The notes: generated by a model from the sequence alone, not told the origin. Counted from the first letter of the stretch, positions 17,357-26,189 are shown. The stretch: DNA of 64,000 nucleotides from Deltaproteobacteria bacterium (GCA_024636215.1 JAGXHL010000076.1:19578-83577), one strand, 5' to 3'. A program made the numbers and translations.

Positions 17357-18115
17357 ATGCTGGGAGCGATAGCTGGCGACATTATTGGTTCGCGCTTTGA
17401 ACATGCCGGAATCAAAAGCAAAGAATTCGAACTCTTTAACCGGCAAAGTATCTTCACCGACGATACGGTTCATACTATTGCCCTGGCCGACAGCCTGTTG
17501 CACGAGATCCCTTATCAGGACAAACTCCGGGAATATTTCCGTCATTATCCCAACGCCGGCTACGGTGGTCGCTTCCGACGCTGGGCCCGCTCTCCGCAAC
17601 CGAAACCCTATGGCAGTTACGGTAACGGTTCCGCAATGCGTGTCAGTCCCGTTGCCTGGTTCTATGATGATCTGGACCAGGTTTTGAAACAAGCACGTCG
17701 CAGTGCTGAGATCACCCATAACCATCAGGAAGGGATCAAGGGAGCCCAGGCTGTGGCGGCGGCTGTTTTTCTGGCGCGCACAGGATCGACAAAGGATGAA
17801 ATCAAAAAGTATCTAGAGGATTCTTTTAGCTACGATCTCTCTTCCACTATCGATGTTATCCGCAAAGATTACGGTTTTGAAGTCTCCTGTCAGGCGTCGG
17901 TTCCTCAAGCTATTCTGGCGTTTCTTGAGTCGATTGACTTTGAAGACGCTGTCCGTAATGCGGTTTCTTTGGGAGGAGATAGTGATACTCAGGCATGTAT
18001 TGCCGGTGGGATAGCGGGGGCTTTCTATGGTGGGGTGCCACAAGCAATTCATGATGAGTCTTTATTGCGACTCGATGAGCGCTTGAAAGATGTCTTGGCA
18101 AATTTTCCGAAATGA
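17357..18115 (+). CDS. ADP-ribosylglycohydrolase family protein
   Basis: 252 residues. It starts MLGAIAGDIIGSRFE and carries FTDDTVHT, the metal-binding TDDT of the DraG/ARH family, plus GGDSDTQACIAGGIAGAFYG near the C-terminus with the second metal-binding Asp pair. The family removes ADP-ribose from proteins, or acts on related ADP-ribosyl compounds, using two Mg/Mn ions. No ADP-ribosyltransferase (draT) or nitrogenase gene is near, so the nitrogenase role of DraG is not supported. A GAGGGTGAT Shine-Dalgarno precedes ATG 17357. Confidence 0.88.
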   Translation: MLGAIAGDIIGSRFEHAGIKSKEFELFNRQSIFTDDTVHTIALADSLLHEIPYQDKLREYFRHYPNAGYGGRFRRWARSPQPKPYGSYGNGSAMRVSPVAWFYDDLDQVLKQARRSAEITHNHQEGIKGAQAVAAAVFLARTGSTKDEIKKYLEDSFSYDLSSTIDVIRKDYGFEVSCQASVPQAILAFLESIDFEDAVRNAVSLGGDSDTQACIAGGIAGAFYGGVPQAIHDESLLRLDERLKDVLANFPK

Positions 18116-18178
18116 ATAGGCTTCTACTCTCTTGTATCTCGCATTTTCTGATCCTCTTTAAAGAAAAAGACTCATCAT

Positions 18179-18217
18179 AGAACAAGCAAGATGCGAAAGA
18201 TCATGGGGGGACACTAG
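18179..18217 (-). repeat. End fragment of dispersed repeat family 2, bounded by CTAG
   Basis: AGAACAAGCAAGATGCGAAA at 18179-18198 is the reverse complement of 50647-50672 of the full copy. The tract ends at CTAG (18214-18217). That CTAG contains the TAG stop codon of the adjacent - strand gene. The other end of this copy is not recognisable. Confidence 0.65.
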
Positions 18218-18885
18218 TGTTCCAACAACATCCTGGCAAGGCTATGCAGTTCTGAGTTTGCAAGTGCAACGACCTTTTTCTTGACAGTCCGGGAATAATA
18301 TTCCTGCTCCGTTTTGGTTAAAGCGTCGCCTTCCAGTTTCTTTTTAAATAACTCCTTCTGCTTTGGCGAGAAGATTTGTGACAGAGCGAGTTCCAACGAA
18401 AATTCTTCGTATTTGTCTTTGCGCCTGCGATCCCTTTCGGCTTTCTGTTCGAAGTAAAGCTCAAAAAGACCTTTAACGCGTTGCGGATCAAACTCCATCT
18501 CTGCCCTATGCGGCGAACGCTTACGGTCAAGAACGTTTCGCCAGTCTCTCACGAGATTTTTGTCATCGGCGGTAAAGTTTCTTGTCAGCTTGCTCAACCA
18601 TGAAAACGAGAGGTGATAGAGGGAGTAGACTGAAACGGACAGCAGCAGCAATCGATGGTATTGCTCCTTGAGTTCTTCGGTTGGCAATTTCTGTTCAACC
18701 TGGTCGGAAGCAAACTGGTAGCTTTCGGCCGCGTTTGCCAGCAGGACAGGAAAACCTTCCCAGAGGCGGGTATCCTGGCTTTTGACCACGTCAGCCAAGG
18801 TTTCGTTGACATCCAGTGCTTCGCTCGGTTCGAACATCGGGAAGCCGAGTCTTGATAGGCTGCTGAGCAGCTTTTTGTCAGTCAT
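18214..18885 (-). CDS. Unknown helical protein, partner of the nucleotidyltransferase gene
   Basis: About 223 residues. I do not recognise a named family. It is predicted mostly helical and highly charged, with no signal peptide or membrane segment. The last ~55 residues (SPKQKELFKKKL, LTKTEQEYYSRTVKKK) look like a basic helical, possibly nucleic-acid-binding, module. RKRSPH fits the R-x4-H spacing of HEPN RNases, but one short match is weak evidence. ATG 18885 is favoured because GGAG lies ten bases upstream; ATG 18894 is only one base from that GGAG. The start overlaps the end of the nucleotidyltransferase gene, implying translational coupling. Confidence 0.6.
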   Translation of the reverse strand: MTDKKLLSSLSRLGFPMFEPSEALDVNETLADVVKSQDTRLWEGFPVLLANAAESYQFASDQVEQKLPTEELKEQYHRLLLLSVSVYSLYHLSFSWLSKLTRNFTADDKNLVRDWRNVLDRKRSPHRAEMEFDPQRVKGLFELYFEQKAERDRRRKDKYEEFSLELALSQIFSPKQKELFKKKLEGDALTKTEQEYYSRTVKKKVVALANSELHSLARMLLEH

Positions 18886-19474
18886 GACGTCCATGCTCCA
18901 TTAAGAGTTCCAAAAAATGGTCGATGTTCGGTTTCAGCCGTTCCGTGGCCACGTCATAGCTGACCATTTCATGGAAGTTATCAACAAGTCTGCCCAGGTC
19001 CAGTTCCTCTTTGTGTGCGATGGCCAGCATCAGGCAGTCTTCGAAATCCACCCTGGTGCCTCGCATCAGTTTGCTTACTATCAGGTCATAATCATTCAAA
19101 ATACCGATGTAGAGGTGCGAAAATTTGGTGAATGGCCTGTTGCGACCTGCCTGCAATGGAGAGTGCAACAACCCGGTGGTATGGATATTGTTCCCTCGGA
19201 AGAGGTCGAAGTGGAAGGCTTCTCCTTTGCGTCGCCAGCCGGGCCCGTTTGTTTGTATGTAGCCCAGTGCCGGCAATTGTCTCGTCAGGTAATTGTACTC
19301 CCCGATTTCGGGCACCATAAAATCAACATCTTTGGTTGAAGGCTTGATTCCCAGCAAGGTTATGGCGGTACCGCCGCAGGCAATCAAGTGGATTTTTCTT
19401 CTGATGGCACGATTCCATGCGCGCAGAATATTGAGGAGTTCGTTTTTGTCTAACCTGTACTCGTGTTTTAACAT
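18878..19474 (-). CDS. Nucleotidyltransferase-fold protein (DUF6036-like)
   Basis: 198 residues. The nucleotidyltransferase core is visible: IHLIACGGTAITLLG followed by STKDVDFMV, that is GG...D.D with the two metal-binding Asp. FHFDLFRG may carry the third acidic residue. Family knowledge: such proteins resemble MNT/AbiEii-type nucleotidyltransferases found in two-gene toxin-antitoxin or abortive-infection pairs. It is the first gene of a two-gene unit. No Shine-Dalgarno precedes ATG 19474; instead a perfect palindrome begins 2 bp upstream, so the message may be leaderless. The activity (nucleotide addition to tRNA or to a partner protein) is not shown. Confidence 0.7.
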   Translation of the reverse strand: MLKHEYRLDKNELLNILRAWNRAIRRKIHLIACGGTAITLLGIKPSTKDVDFMVPEIGEYNYLTRQLPALGYIQTNGPGWRRKGEAFHFDLFRGNNIHTTGLLHSPLQAGRNRPFTKFSHLYIGILNDYDLIVSKLMRGTRVDFEDCLMLAIAHKEELDLGRLVDNFHEMVSYDVATERLKPNIDHFLELLMEHGRHD

Positions 19475-19476
19475 TT

Positions 19477-19530
19477 GTACAATCCATTGTACCTATAAAT
19501 ACAAACTATTGTATTTATTCATACAAGTAC
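19477..19530 (-). promoter_or_regulatory. Tandem palindromic operators upstream of the nucleotidyltransferase cassette
   Basis: Two perfect palindromes stand next to the start codon: GTACAAT-CC-ATTGTAC at 19477-19492 and AATACAA-ACTA-TTGTATT at 19498-19515. A further half-site ATACAAGTAC follows at 19521-19530. All share a TACAA core. On the - strand TACAAT inside the first palindrome could serve as a -10 element, which would put transcription start at or within a few bases of the ATG. This is the layout of an autorepressed two-gene cassette. Confidence 0.6.
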
Positions 19531-19667
19531 TGTTTTTATTAGTCAAGCAGAATTGAATGTTTGGTTGGATCTGTCTCAGGGCAATGGTTAACTCTGCGGT
19601 TCTGTTTTTTACTGTAAGACCTGAAATCCTGACCCTCTCCCCTGTGAAAAGCTATCCGACAAGAAAC

Positions 19668-20792
19668 TTAAAAGGCCATCTTCAAGCCAAAAAAATAACT
19701 GTAAAACACAAACATCAATACCTGTAAACTGACTAATAAAGGTCCGATCAGATGGTGCTTGTTGGCTTTGTGATAGAATATTGCCAGGAGCTGAGAAAAT
19801 GGAAATAAGGCCCCCATATAGCGAATGCCCGAGATAGTGCTGGGTATTGCGACACGAGCATAAATAATATTCATCATAGTGATGCCTCCGATCAAAATGA
19901 GATAGCTGACGGGGATTCTTTTGTATCCTAAAATCACAAACAGTAAAGCCATGATGGTTATAAACAGCGAAGTTGCTGTAAAAAAATAAAATAAAAAGCT
20001 TTGATTTGTTAGAAATAATGCTTTGAAATCCATGATCAGCGGCTGCCAGGGCCACATTGCTTGACGGTTAAAAAACTCCTGGCTGATTATCCCCGTAAAC
20101 GGGTTCCCGAATTTCCACCAGTAGAAGATTTGCACCAATGCGAAGGCGAAAAGTGGAGCAGTGGGTACATACCATTTTGTTAATTGCCCTTTGAACGACT
20201 GGTGTTCATTCCTGATTTCGAAATACAGTGCAATTGCCAGTAAAACACCAGGATTACGCGTCAAGGCAACCAAAAAGGACAATATTGTGCAGAGAACCCA
20301 TCTCTTCTGTCTAGCTGCCAGAAAAGCGCCTGACAGCAGAGCCAAAAACAGGGATTCTGTGTAGACTGCTCCCCAGAAAGCAGCAGAGGGAAAAAAACAG
20401 ATCACCCAGATAGTAATCAGAGCAATCCCCTCTCCATGTTCTTTCTCAGTAAGCTTATATACAAAAACAAGTGCCAGTAGAAAAACCAGATGAGAAAATA
20501 TCGTTCCAGCAATGGCCATTGAAAGGAAATCATGGCCCAATAGTTTCAGGATGACCGGATAGAGAGGAAAAAAAGCTGTTGTGTGTGCCTCATAGCCCGT
20601 GTTGGCTATTGAGAGGTACCAGAAAGAGTCATATGTCGTCCAAGGGTTCAGCCACCAGTTGTCGACTCCAATCCACCCACCTGGAATATCTGAAAGATAG
20701 GGACGGTTTATATGGCCGATATATACAAAGATTGAACAGATCAAACGAGACAGTGAATAGGCCAAGAGTATTGAGGCGTATGGTTTCTTCAT
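19668..20792 (-). CDS. PIG-V-like mannosyltransferase, multi-pass membrane protein
   Basis: 374 residues with about eight hydrophobic segments. The family pattern is NPWTTYDSFWYLSIANTGY followed by TAFFPLYPVILK, with the Asp in the first periplasmic loop typical of GT-C glycosyltransferases that use polyprenyl-phosphate sugars. Bacterial PIG-V homologues are poorly characterised. It lies at the 3' end of the Tad gene run, 104 bp beyond the SH3 gene, and may add sugar to a surface protein or glycan. That partner is inferred from position only. The start ATG 20792 has no strong Shine-Dalgarno. Confidence 0.72.
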   Translation of the reverse strand: MKKPYASILLAYSLSRLICSIFVYIGHINRPYLSDIPGGWIGVDNWWLNPWTTYDSFWYLSIANTGYEAHTTAFFPLYPVILKLLGHDFLSMAIAGTIFSHLVFLLALVFVYKLTEKEHGEGIALITIWVICFFPSAAFWGAVYTESLFLALLSGAFLAARQKRWVLCTILSFLVALTRNPGVLLAIALYFEIRNEHQSFKGQLTKWYVPTAPLFAFALVQIFYWWKFGNPFTGIISQEFFNRQAMWPWQPLIMDFKALFLTNQSFLFYFFTATSLFITIMALLFVILGYKRIPVSYLILIGGITMMNIIYARVAIPSTISGIRYMGALFPFSQLLAIFYHKANKHHLIGPLLVSLQVLMFVFYSYFFGLKMAF

Positions 20793-20895
20793 TGCATTCG
20801 CTTATCTCTGATCTTTCTTCACTGTTTTGTCCAACAATAGGCGATGAACGCAGATGACATTTATAAAAATGCCAAGGAACTCTGTAACGCTGTCA

Positions 20896-21336
20896 TTATT
20901 GTCCCCAGGTTAAGAAACCCGCAATCCAGCCCCGGCGGCCATCGGCGTTCTGAATTTCAAGCCATTTATCTTGTTTAGAAATGACGCGACATGCATCACC
21001 TTTGGATAACTGAAAAGTGACCTCGTGGTTTGTACCCGGTCCTGTCCTGACGTTGGCGCGATCGCCTGTTACCACGATGCCGGGTTTGTCGCTGAGCAGG
21101 GTGCGGTGAACCCATCCGCTTCGGCCGCGATAATCTTGGACTTGATAGTATTCAACCCCTTTTTTCAGGACCTCTAGGGGAGTGGAAGGTGGGACCTTGG
21201 TGATGACTTTGGATGACATTGCATTCGCTGCGGAGCGTATCTCGGTGCCGGAGAAGGCGACCGTCATGACTTCAGCGAGTGTAATGCCGGGAGAGAGCAG
21301 TAAAAGGGTAAGCAAAACCAGTAATTTCAAACGCAT
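20896..21336 (-). CDS. Exported protein with two bacterial SH3 domains
   Basis: 146 residues. The signal peptide MRLKLLVLLTLLLLSPGITLA is followed by two SH3_3 modules: TEIRSAANAMSSKVITKVP...GRSGWVHRTLL and ANVRTGPGTNHEVTFQLSKG...RRGWIAGFL. Such domains often bind peptidoglycan in the periplasm. AGGAGG lies just before ATG 21336. No catalytic domain is attached. Neighbours are membrane and pilus genes on the same strand. Confidence 0.85.
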   Translation of the reverse strand: MRLKLLVLLTLLLLSPGITLAEVMTVAFSGTEIRSAANAMSSKVITKVPPSTPLEVLKKGVEYYQVQDYRGRSGWVHRTLLSDKPGIVVTGDRANVRTGPGTNHEVTFQLSKGDACRVISKQDKWLEIQNADGRRGWIAGFLTWGQ

Positions 21337-21411
21337 AAGTATCCTCCTGAGATAAAATTAATACATGCTAGCGATTGAGTCAGCACTTGTCCATAGAAAA
21401 TTAAACGATAG

Positions 21412-23124
21412 TTAATCTTTATCCGTTGATTGTTCAAGTCGAGCTGTCACCTCTGCATATAAATCATTAGGCAAGTCCTGATGCTCAAGCAGCGTCGCAA
21501 GACTGTTTTCCGCCTGTTCAAAATCCTTGTTCAAAATTGCCAGATCCGCGACGTCCAGGAGTCGTTCGTATTTCTTATCTTTAGCGTATAAGCGTAACTG
21601 CGTTTCAATGAGCTCCCTGCGAATTTGCTGATAAACTGCAATATGACTGGTCATTTTAAGGCGTTCCTGATTGCTCTCAAGCATGACTCGAAGAACCTTT
21701 GTGTCAGGTTCCAGCTCGTTGTTGAAAAACCTGTCCAGAGTCGCTCTGGCCGCATCCGGATCATCAAGGTACATTTCCATGCTCGCCAGGCTCTCATGCG
21801 CGAAAAGATGGTCAGGGTGTTTCAATAGGACCTTGTTAAACTCAACGCGCGCTTCATCATAATGTTCCTGGTTGGCCAGCATCACAGCGTACATGCTCCA
21901 GATGGTCGGATTGCCGGGGTTCTGCTGGTGGGTTGCCCGGGTCAACTCAAGTGGCTTCGCCCACAGGCGGTTTCTGCTCACTGTTGTCGGTAGAAAAATA
22001 CAGATCAATAGCACCAGAACAACTTTTTGCAGCTTGCCTTGGTTGCCGGCCCCGATGTTATGGGGCAAGGCCAGACCAATACACAAGAATGCACTGGGAA
22101 GATACAGATAGCGTTCCGCATAGGGTGTCCATGCAATTGAAAGCAGAGCATTCAGCAATGCAGGGAATATTGTCAAAGCAATAAGCAGGGCCATGGCCAT
22201 CTGGTGGTTTCGCAATTTCAACATGAAGATCAACAGAAGAATGACGATGAGTCCCATCCAGAAATAATTCGAATGGACAGAGTCTATTGCTAAAGTCAGT
22301 GGTTGAGGAATCAGCAGCTTTTTGATGTAGTAGCCGAAATCTGTAACAAATTGCTGCATTACGGCGATCGGTTGACGGTAGCTGTCCGCGGTCGTAACTT
22401 TTGCAACGCCGCTGTCAAGATGTCCGAATGATGTCGAGCGCATATAAAAATAACTGATCCCGCCAACAACAAAAGGCAAAATGTCCGCCAATCGCCTGGG
22501 CCAACTGGACGCAAAGGTGGGATGTTCCCGGTCGGGTTTGTACAACAAAAGAATAATAATAAAAGCCGGAAAACAAAAGAACGCGACTTCCTTAGACAAA
22601 CTGCCCAGAAGGAGAAACAGGGACGCAACCCAGAGGCGGTTTTTGTTTTGGGATTGTAGAGTGGAAAAGACGAGATAGGTTGCGCTGAGAGAGAAAAAGG
22701 CCGCCAGAGAGTCGGTCCGTCCGGAAATCCAGTTAACTGATTCTGTATTGATGGGATGCACCAGAAAGAGAATGGCCGCACCCAGGGACAGCAAATGGAC
22801 CTTGTCTGTAGTCAGGGGATAGAAATGGCGAACATTCAGATAAACCAGCCAGGAATTGAAGACATGCAGCAATATGTTGACAACATGCATACCTCCCGGG
22901 TGGCCGTTCCAGAGGCTTATATCGGCCATGTAGCTGAGCATTAGAAGGGGGCGGTAATAAGTTCCTCCTCCCGAAAACAACTCCCCCAAGGGTCTGTTGA
23001 TCCAATGCCTGGCTTGAGCGAGCACGTCACCATCATCGAGGACAAAAGTGCCCGTACCCAGAATCGGAAAGTATAGAATCAGGCCAAGAATGAGGAGGCT
23101 TGGGAAAATAAATCGTTGCCGCAT
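21412..23124 (-). CDS. Multi-pass membrane protein with C-terminal TPR region
   Basis: 570 residues. The first ~390 carry around ten hydrophobic segments with GT-C-like features (an early DDGDVLAQARHWI acidic loop; HPINTESVNWISGRTDSLAAFF resembles TMTC/DUF1736 O-mannosyltransferase-type proteins). The last ~170 residues are tetratricopeptide-like helices (NPTIWSMYAVMLANQEHYDEA-like pattern). Such proteins are candidates for protein O-glycosylation using polyprenyl-linked sugar. It sits 27 bp downstream of tadD on the same strand, so it may be part of the pilus transcript. Confidence 0.7.
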   Translation of the reverse strand: MRQRFIFPSLLILGLILYFPILGTGTFVLDDGDVLAQARHWINRPLGELFSGGGTYYRPLLMLSYMADISLWNGHPGGMHVVNILLHVFNSWLVYLNVRHFYPLTTDKVHLLSLGAAILFLVHPINTESVNWISGRTDSLAAFFSLSATYLVFSTLQSQNKNRLWVASLFLLLGSLSKEVAFFCFPAFIIILLLYKPDREHPTFASSWPRRLADILPFVVGGISYFYMRSTSFGHLDSGVAKVTTADSYRQPIAVMQQFVTDFGYYIKKLLIPQPLTLAIDSVHSNYFWMGLIVILLLIFMLKLRNHQMAMALLIALTIFPALLNALLSIAWTPYAERYLYLPSAFLCIGLALPHNIGAGNQGKLQKVVLVLLICIFLPTTVSRNRLWAKPLELTRATHQQNPGNPTIWSMYAVMLANQEHYDEARVEFNKVLLKHPDHLFAHESLASMEMYLDDPDAARATLDRFFNNELEPDTKVLRVMLESNQERLKMTSHIAVYQQIRRELIETQLRLYAKDKKYERLLDVADLAILNKDFEQAENSLATLLEHQDLPNDLYAEVTARLEQSTDKD

Positions 23125-23151
23125 TGCAATGCTTATGGTTGTGGCAGAGGG

Positions 23152-24084
23152 TTAGAGTTTAGGGGGTTCTGCTGTTTTTCGCAGCCTATGGAGCTTATCA
23201 AGATTCTCCTGTGCACGCACATAATGCTTCGGGTTGATCTGCAGGGCTTTCCTGAAGGCCTGTTCTGCTTCTTCGAAGTGGCCCTGGGTCATGAGCAGGT
23301 AGCCGATATTGTTATATGCGCCAGCTTCACCTACGGTTTCTGCAAAGATTTCAAAAGCATTCTCCTGGTCTCCGCTCAAAAGATAAGCTGCTGCGAGGTT
23401 GTTCTTGATGCGTAAACTGTTCCTGTCTAGTGCAAGGGCCTGCAAGAAGGAGAGGACTGCATCCGGATATTTACTCTGCACCATGTAATTTAACCCCATG
23501 TTGTTATGACTTGTCGCCTGATCCGGAGCCATGGCTATAATCTCATGGTAGAGCGGTTCTGAGAGTTTCTCCTTGCCCATGAGGTCGTAAATCATGGCAA
23601 GCTCTTTAATGACGATGATATCGTCCGGGGCAACCGCTATGGCCTCGTTGATTTTTTTGATTGCAGCATTCAACTTACCTTCCAGACGTAAAGCGCGTGC
23701 CTCGCCGGTCAAGGCATAGACGGATTGAGGGTCCAGTTCCCTGGCCTGACCGAATCTGACCATTGCGCCGCCGTAATTGCCTTTACTCATCTCGATGCGG
23801 CCCAGACCGATGTATGCATTAACCATGTTCGGGTCTTTATTGAGTGCCGTTGCAAAATGCAACTCTGCAATTTTCACGTTATTATTTTCCAGATAGATGA
23901 ACCCTGCCGTAACCAGCTCCTGCGCCGATTTGCTCTGCATCGAAGATGCATGGTTCTTTGCAGAGAGGGCTTCCACTGAGACGGTGTCGTTAGTAATATA
24001 GCTGACTTTTCGTGCTGATTGGGAGCACCCGCCAATGAGAACACTGAAGATGGCCAACAGCAGAATCAGGAGCGATTTATGCAT
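23152..24084 (-). CDS. tadD: Tad pilus TPR lipoprotein TadD
   Basis: 310 residues from ATG 24084, which has CAGGAG just upstream; the open frame extends further but that part is read from a repeat element. The N-terminus LILLLAIFSVLIGGCSQ is a lipoprotein signal with lipobox IGGC. At least six tetratricopeptide repeats follow (NAYIGLGRIEMSKGNYGGA, TSHNNMGLNYMVQSKYPDA, GAYNNIGYLLMTQGHFEEA). TadD is the outer-membrane-linked TPR protein of Tad pili and aids secretin assembly. It follows tadC in the cluster. Confidence 0.85.
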   Translation of the reverse strand: MHKSLLILLLAIFSVLIGGCSQSARKVSYITNDTVSVEALSAKNHASSMQSKSAQELVTAGFIYLENNNVKIAELHFATALNKDPNMVNAYIGLGRIEMSKGNYGGAMVRFGQARELDPQSVYALTGEARALRLEGKLNAAIKKINEAIAVAPDDIIVIKELAMIYDLMGKEKLSEPLYHEIIAMAPDQATSHNNMGLNYMVQSKYPDAVLSFLQALALDRNSLRIKNNLAAAYLLSGDQENAFEIFAETVGEAGAYNNIGYLLMTQGHFEEAEQAFRKALQINPKHYVRAQENLDKLHRLRKTAEPPKL

Positions 24085-24138
24085 TACTCCTGATCTATAA
24101 AACTCGCATTGCATTTTGAACCTCCAGAGAGATGCATC

Positions 24139-24187
24139 GTCCTTCCGGAAGCTCCGGATGGACACAGGATGTTTCCGGACGAAAACC
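24139..24187 (-). repeat. Compact copy of dispersed repeat family 1
   Basis: On the - strand TTTTCGTCCGGAAAC is followed within a few bases by GTGTCCATCCGGAG and a hairpin, so both termini are present but the ~130-bp interior of the copy at 8875 is absent. It abuts the tadC stop codon. I see no clear flanking duplication here. Confidence 0.7.
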
Positions 24188-24189
24188 AA

Positions 24190-25185
24190 TCAGCCACCGC
24201 CACGGAGAGCCGGCACCAGGTATTTGATAATCTGGATGGCGCCAGGCCCGATCAGCACAACGAAGATTGCTGGAAAAATAAACAGTACCAGGGGAAAAAC
24301 CATTTTAACTGCAGACTTGGCTGCTGTTGCTTCAGCAATTTGACGTCGTTTGATACGCATGGAATCGGCGTGGACGCGGAGGGCCGTCGCCAGGCTTGTC
24401 CCGAAGCGACTGGTCTGAGATAAAAGCGTTGTCAGGCTGTTGATTTGGGAGACGCCGGTCCGCATATTCATATTCTTGAAAGCGTCTGCACGTGAAATCC
24501 CTGCTCTTATTTCCAGGGTTGTCAAGGTGAACTCATCGCTTAACTCTTTGCAAAGAGGCCGCATCTCGTCGCCGACACGTTTGAAGGTCATGTCGAGTCC
24601 CAGACCTGATTCTACGCAGACAACCATGAGGTCCAAAGCATCCGGCAAGCCTTTAACAAGTTTCTCCTGTCGGGTTTTCGTCATTAAAAACACCCAGAGG
24701 TTGGGCGTGAAGTAACCGAGTACAATCAGCGCGATGATGGACAGCAAGACTTCTGTTTTGAAGTTGTAGACCATTCGGGAAAACAGGAAGATGGCCACGT
24801 AGATGATCGGACAGAAGATCTTTGCGGCCAGATAATTGTAAATCGCCTGGTCAGAGCGAAACCCCGCCCGCACCAGTGTCAGCTGCATCTTTTGTCTGAC
24901 ACTTCTTTTGTCAATAGACGAGATCCTGTGCAGGGGTTTGGACAATTTCGCCGCCAGGCTGTCGTCATTACGCCCCAGCAGTCGCGAAGGGGGGGTTCCT
25001 GCTTGTGAAGAATCTTGTTTGCCTACGAGTTTGTCGAGCCGTTCCTGAGTCGTGTTCTGTCGCGCTCTGATGAGCAAGGCGACTGCCAGCACCAGCATGA
25101 ATACGGCCAGGAACATCAGGAGAAAAATGCCGTAATAATCAGCGTTCTCCAAAAAGGTGTAATATAGACTCTTGATTGCTTGCAT
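24190..25185 (-). CDS. tadC: Tad pilus inner-membrane platform protein TadC
   Basis: 331 residues, GspF/T2SF family. Hydrophobic segments occur near residues 20-38, 120-160 and 300-320. The domain signature GLPDALDLMVVCVESGLGLD and SLTTLLSQTSRFGTSLATAL match the family, and RIKRRQIAEATAAKSAVKMVFPLVLFIFP near the C-terminus is typical of TadC. It forms the inner-membrane platform with TadB for Flp pilus extrusion. It starts 7 bp after tadB, with GAGGC before ATG 25185. Confidence 0.92.
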   Translation of the reverse strand: MQAIKSLYYTFLENADYYGIFLLMFLAVFMLVLAVALLIRARQNTTQERLDKLVGKQDSSQAGTPPSRLLGRNDDSLAAKLSKPLHRISSIDKRSVRQKMQLTLVRAGFRSDQAIYNYLAAKIFCPIIYVAIFLFSRMVYNFKTEVLLSIIALIVLGYFTPNLWVFLMTKTRQEKLVKGLPDALDLMVVCVESGLGLDMTFKRVGDEMRPLCKELSDEFTLTTLEIRAGISRADAFKNMNMRTGVSQINSLTTLLSQTSRFGTSLATALRVHADSMRIKRRQIAEATAAKSAVKMVFPLVLFIFPAIFVVLIGPGAIQIIKYLVPALRGGG

Positions 25186-25192
25186 GCTTGCC

Positions 25193-26170
25193 TCAGATAT
25201 CGATGTCTACAATGCGTTTGATGACATAAGTCCCTATTATCTGTAAAACAATCGCCCCGAAGATCATGTAGTGGCCGATCTTTTCAGTCCATAATAACGA
25301 GAGATAATCATAGTTTGTCAGGTACATGTAGATGAGCATTAATATCGGCAGGCCAATCAGCACCATTGCCGATAAGCGACCTTCTGCTGTCAGGGCGGCA
25401 ACATGGTCCTTGAACTGAATGCGTTCCCTGATCAAACGACTGATATTATCGAGAATCTCTCCTATGTTGCCGCCGGTTTCCTTTTGCACCAGAATGGCAA
25501 TGGAAAAAAATCTCAAATCGGCAATTGGCACCCGCTCGCAGAGATTTTCCATCGCCTCAGTCATGGTCAGCCCCAGGTTGATTTCATCGACAGTGGCTGC
25601 AAATTCGGCACGGACCGGATCTTCAATCTCTTCCGCGATCATCGCCAGACCGGCGGACAAAGCGCTGCCGGACCGGACGGCCCGTGCCAGGAGGTCAAGA
25701 GCTTCCGGGAGTTGTTCGTTGAACTTCTTATAATAATCTTTCTCGGCCAGTTTTAAAAACAGATAAGGCACCAGTGTCGTAACAATCCCCACCACAATTG
25801 CCGCCAGAGGTTGTGGCAGGTAGCGGTAACCGAAGCCAAAGCCGATAAAGCCCAGGGTGAGACTCAGCAGAATGAACAGCGTAGCGTTGAGCGGCATCTT
25901 GACCTTGATTAAAAGGTTGTCGAGATTACTCAGACGAGGAATGTTGAAAATGAATCGTTCGAAAGCCCCGACGTCCTTGAGAATCCCCTTACGATATCTC
26001 TCAAGCTTTTCCTGCCCATGCTTGCCGCCGGCAGAGATGTACATCAGGCGTTTTTTGACTTTACGCTTTTCAACAAAGCGGCTTTCTACCCATGCCAGGT
26101 AAATGACTTGAATAATGGCAACCGTAAAGATGAAAATTGCGATAAAAAGAAAGATCGTAATCTTGTCCAT
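25193..26170 (-). CDS. tadB: Tad pilus inner-membrane platform protein TadB
   Basis: 325 residues from ATG 26170, where GGAG is well placed; the longer reading frame upstream overlaps cpaF and is not protein-like. The T2SF domain shows QLPEALDLLARAVRSGSALSAG and FFSIAILVQKETGGNIGEIL. An N-terminal membrane segment (IFLFIAIFIFTVAIIQVIYL) and a C-terminal pair are seen. TadB and TadC together serve as the assembly platform on which the CpaF ATPase acts. The 19-bp gap to cpaF and 7 bp to tadC mark one operon. Confidence 0.92.
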   Translation of the reverse strand: MDKITIFLFIAIFIFTVAIIQVIYLAWVESRFVEKRKVKKRLMYISAGGKHGQEKLERYRKGILKDVGAFERFIFNIPRLSNLDNLLIKVKMPLNATLFILLSLTLGFIGFGFGYRYLPQPLAAIVVGIVTTLVPYLFLKLAEKDYYKKFNEQLPEALDLLARAVRSGSALSAGLAMIAEEIEDPVRAEFAATVDEINLGLTMTEAMENLCERVPIADLRFFSIAILVQKETGGNIGEILDNISRLIRERIQFKDHVAALTAEGRLSAMVLIGLPILMLIYMYLTNYDYLSLLWTEKIGHYMIFGAIVLQIIGTYVIKRIVDIDI

Positions 26171-26189
26171 GAAAGCTCCACTGCCAACG

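Noticed and set aside
22359..22781. Long opposite-frame reading frame within the TMTC-like gene
   Set aside because: Shadow of the real gene; no independent start signal.
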